5,979 nucleotides of DNA from Aquimarina sp. (GTDB taxonomy: Bacteria; Bacteroidota; Bacteroidia; Flavobacteriales; Flavobacteriaceae). Numbering within the stretch: position 1 is the first letter of the stretch; every line of letters begins with the position of its first letter. The notes under the pieces are model-generated. The model was not told the origin of the DNA and searched no databases. It saw only the letters and a list, made by a program, of their open reading frames with translations. The translations under genes were made by a program, and so were the position numbers. The stretch spans positions 1 to 5,979 of the forward strand of contig JAHDEF010000020.1 in the NCBI GenBank assembly GCA_020628975.1, in the 5' to 3' direction. Positions 5,937-5,979 of the stretch are shown piece after piece.

Positions 5937-5979
5937 GTCGGTACTTGATAAAGGACAACAAGCCGAATATTGGATTGGA
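5923..5979 (+). pseudogene. Out-of-frame continuation of the btuF-like gene, open to the window end
   Basis: Shifted by one base relative to the frame from 5097, the sequence reads ALSFESVLDKGQQAEYWIG for 19 codons without a stop. The family normally has TGS..LSFE..L.KAQ.A..WIG at this point, directly after the TGS that ends the upstream frame (residues 275-277 of the preceding entry). This shows that a small insertion or deletion, near 5922-5938, broke one gene rather than that the gene ends at 5936. The window stops before the rest of the C-lobe, so its state is unknown. Confidence 0.78.

Overview
The window is AT-rich DNA from a member of the Bacteroidota, most likely the family Flavobacteriaceae. 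Three things point there: the divergent promoters match the Bacteroidota -33/-7 pattern (TTTG-like, about 19 bases, TAnnTTTG), Shine-Dalgarno sites are weak or absent, and the outer-membrane receptor and the binding lipoprotein have the form usual in that phylum. The whole window is one vitamin B12 (cobalamin) uptake and salvage locus.

Layout. The left 1.7 kb, on the minus strand, is a BtuB-like TonB-dependent cobalamin receptor whose 3' end lies beyond the window. Its leader holds a clear cobalamin riboswitch (about 1800-2004, minus strand) and, just before the start codon, a hairpin that could hide the ribosome binding site. A compact region near 2014-2100 carries two back-to-back promoters arranged almost symmetrically around an inverted repeat. 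To the right, on the plus strand, a tight operon runs cobU, cobT, cobS, cobC and a BtuF-like substrate-binding lipoprotein gene.

How the genes work together. The receptor imports corrinoids across the outer membrane, and the lipoprotein would hand them to an inner-membrane ABC transporter that is not in the window. CobU activates adenosylcobinamide to its GDP derivative. CobT makes alpha-ribazole phosphate from a lower-ligand base. CobS joins the two, and CobC removes the phosphate to finish the cofactor. Corrin ring synthesis genes, the adenosyltransferase and cbiB are not seen here, so the set looks like cobinamide or corrinoid salvage plus lower-ligand attachment.

Points of most interest: (1) the binding-protein gene is frameshifted near 5922, beside a perfect 7-base tandem repeat, and its family-typical continuation is readable in another frame to the window end; (2) only the receptor side has a riboswitch, while the salvage operon seems to start as a leaderless transcript at the cobU ATG; (3) the -33 elements of both promoters are the outer ends of one inverted repeat; (4) a repeat-rich spacer separates cobT from cobS. 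The systems themselves are known; I see no wholly new one, but the regulatory architecture deserves a closer look.
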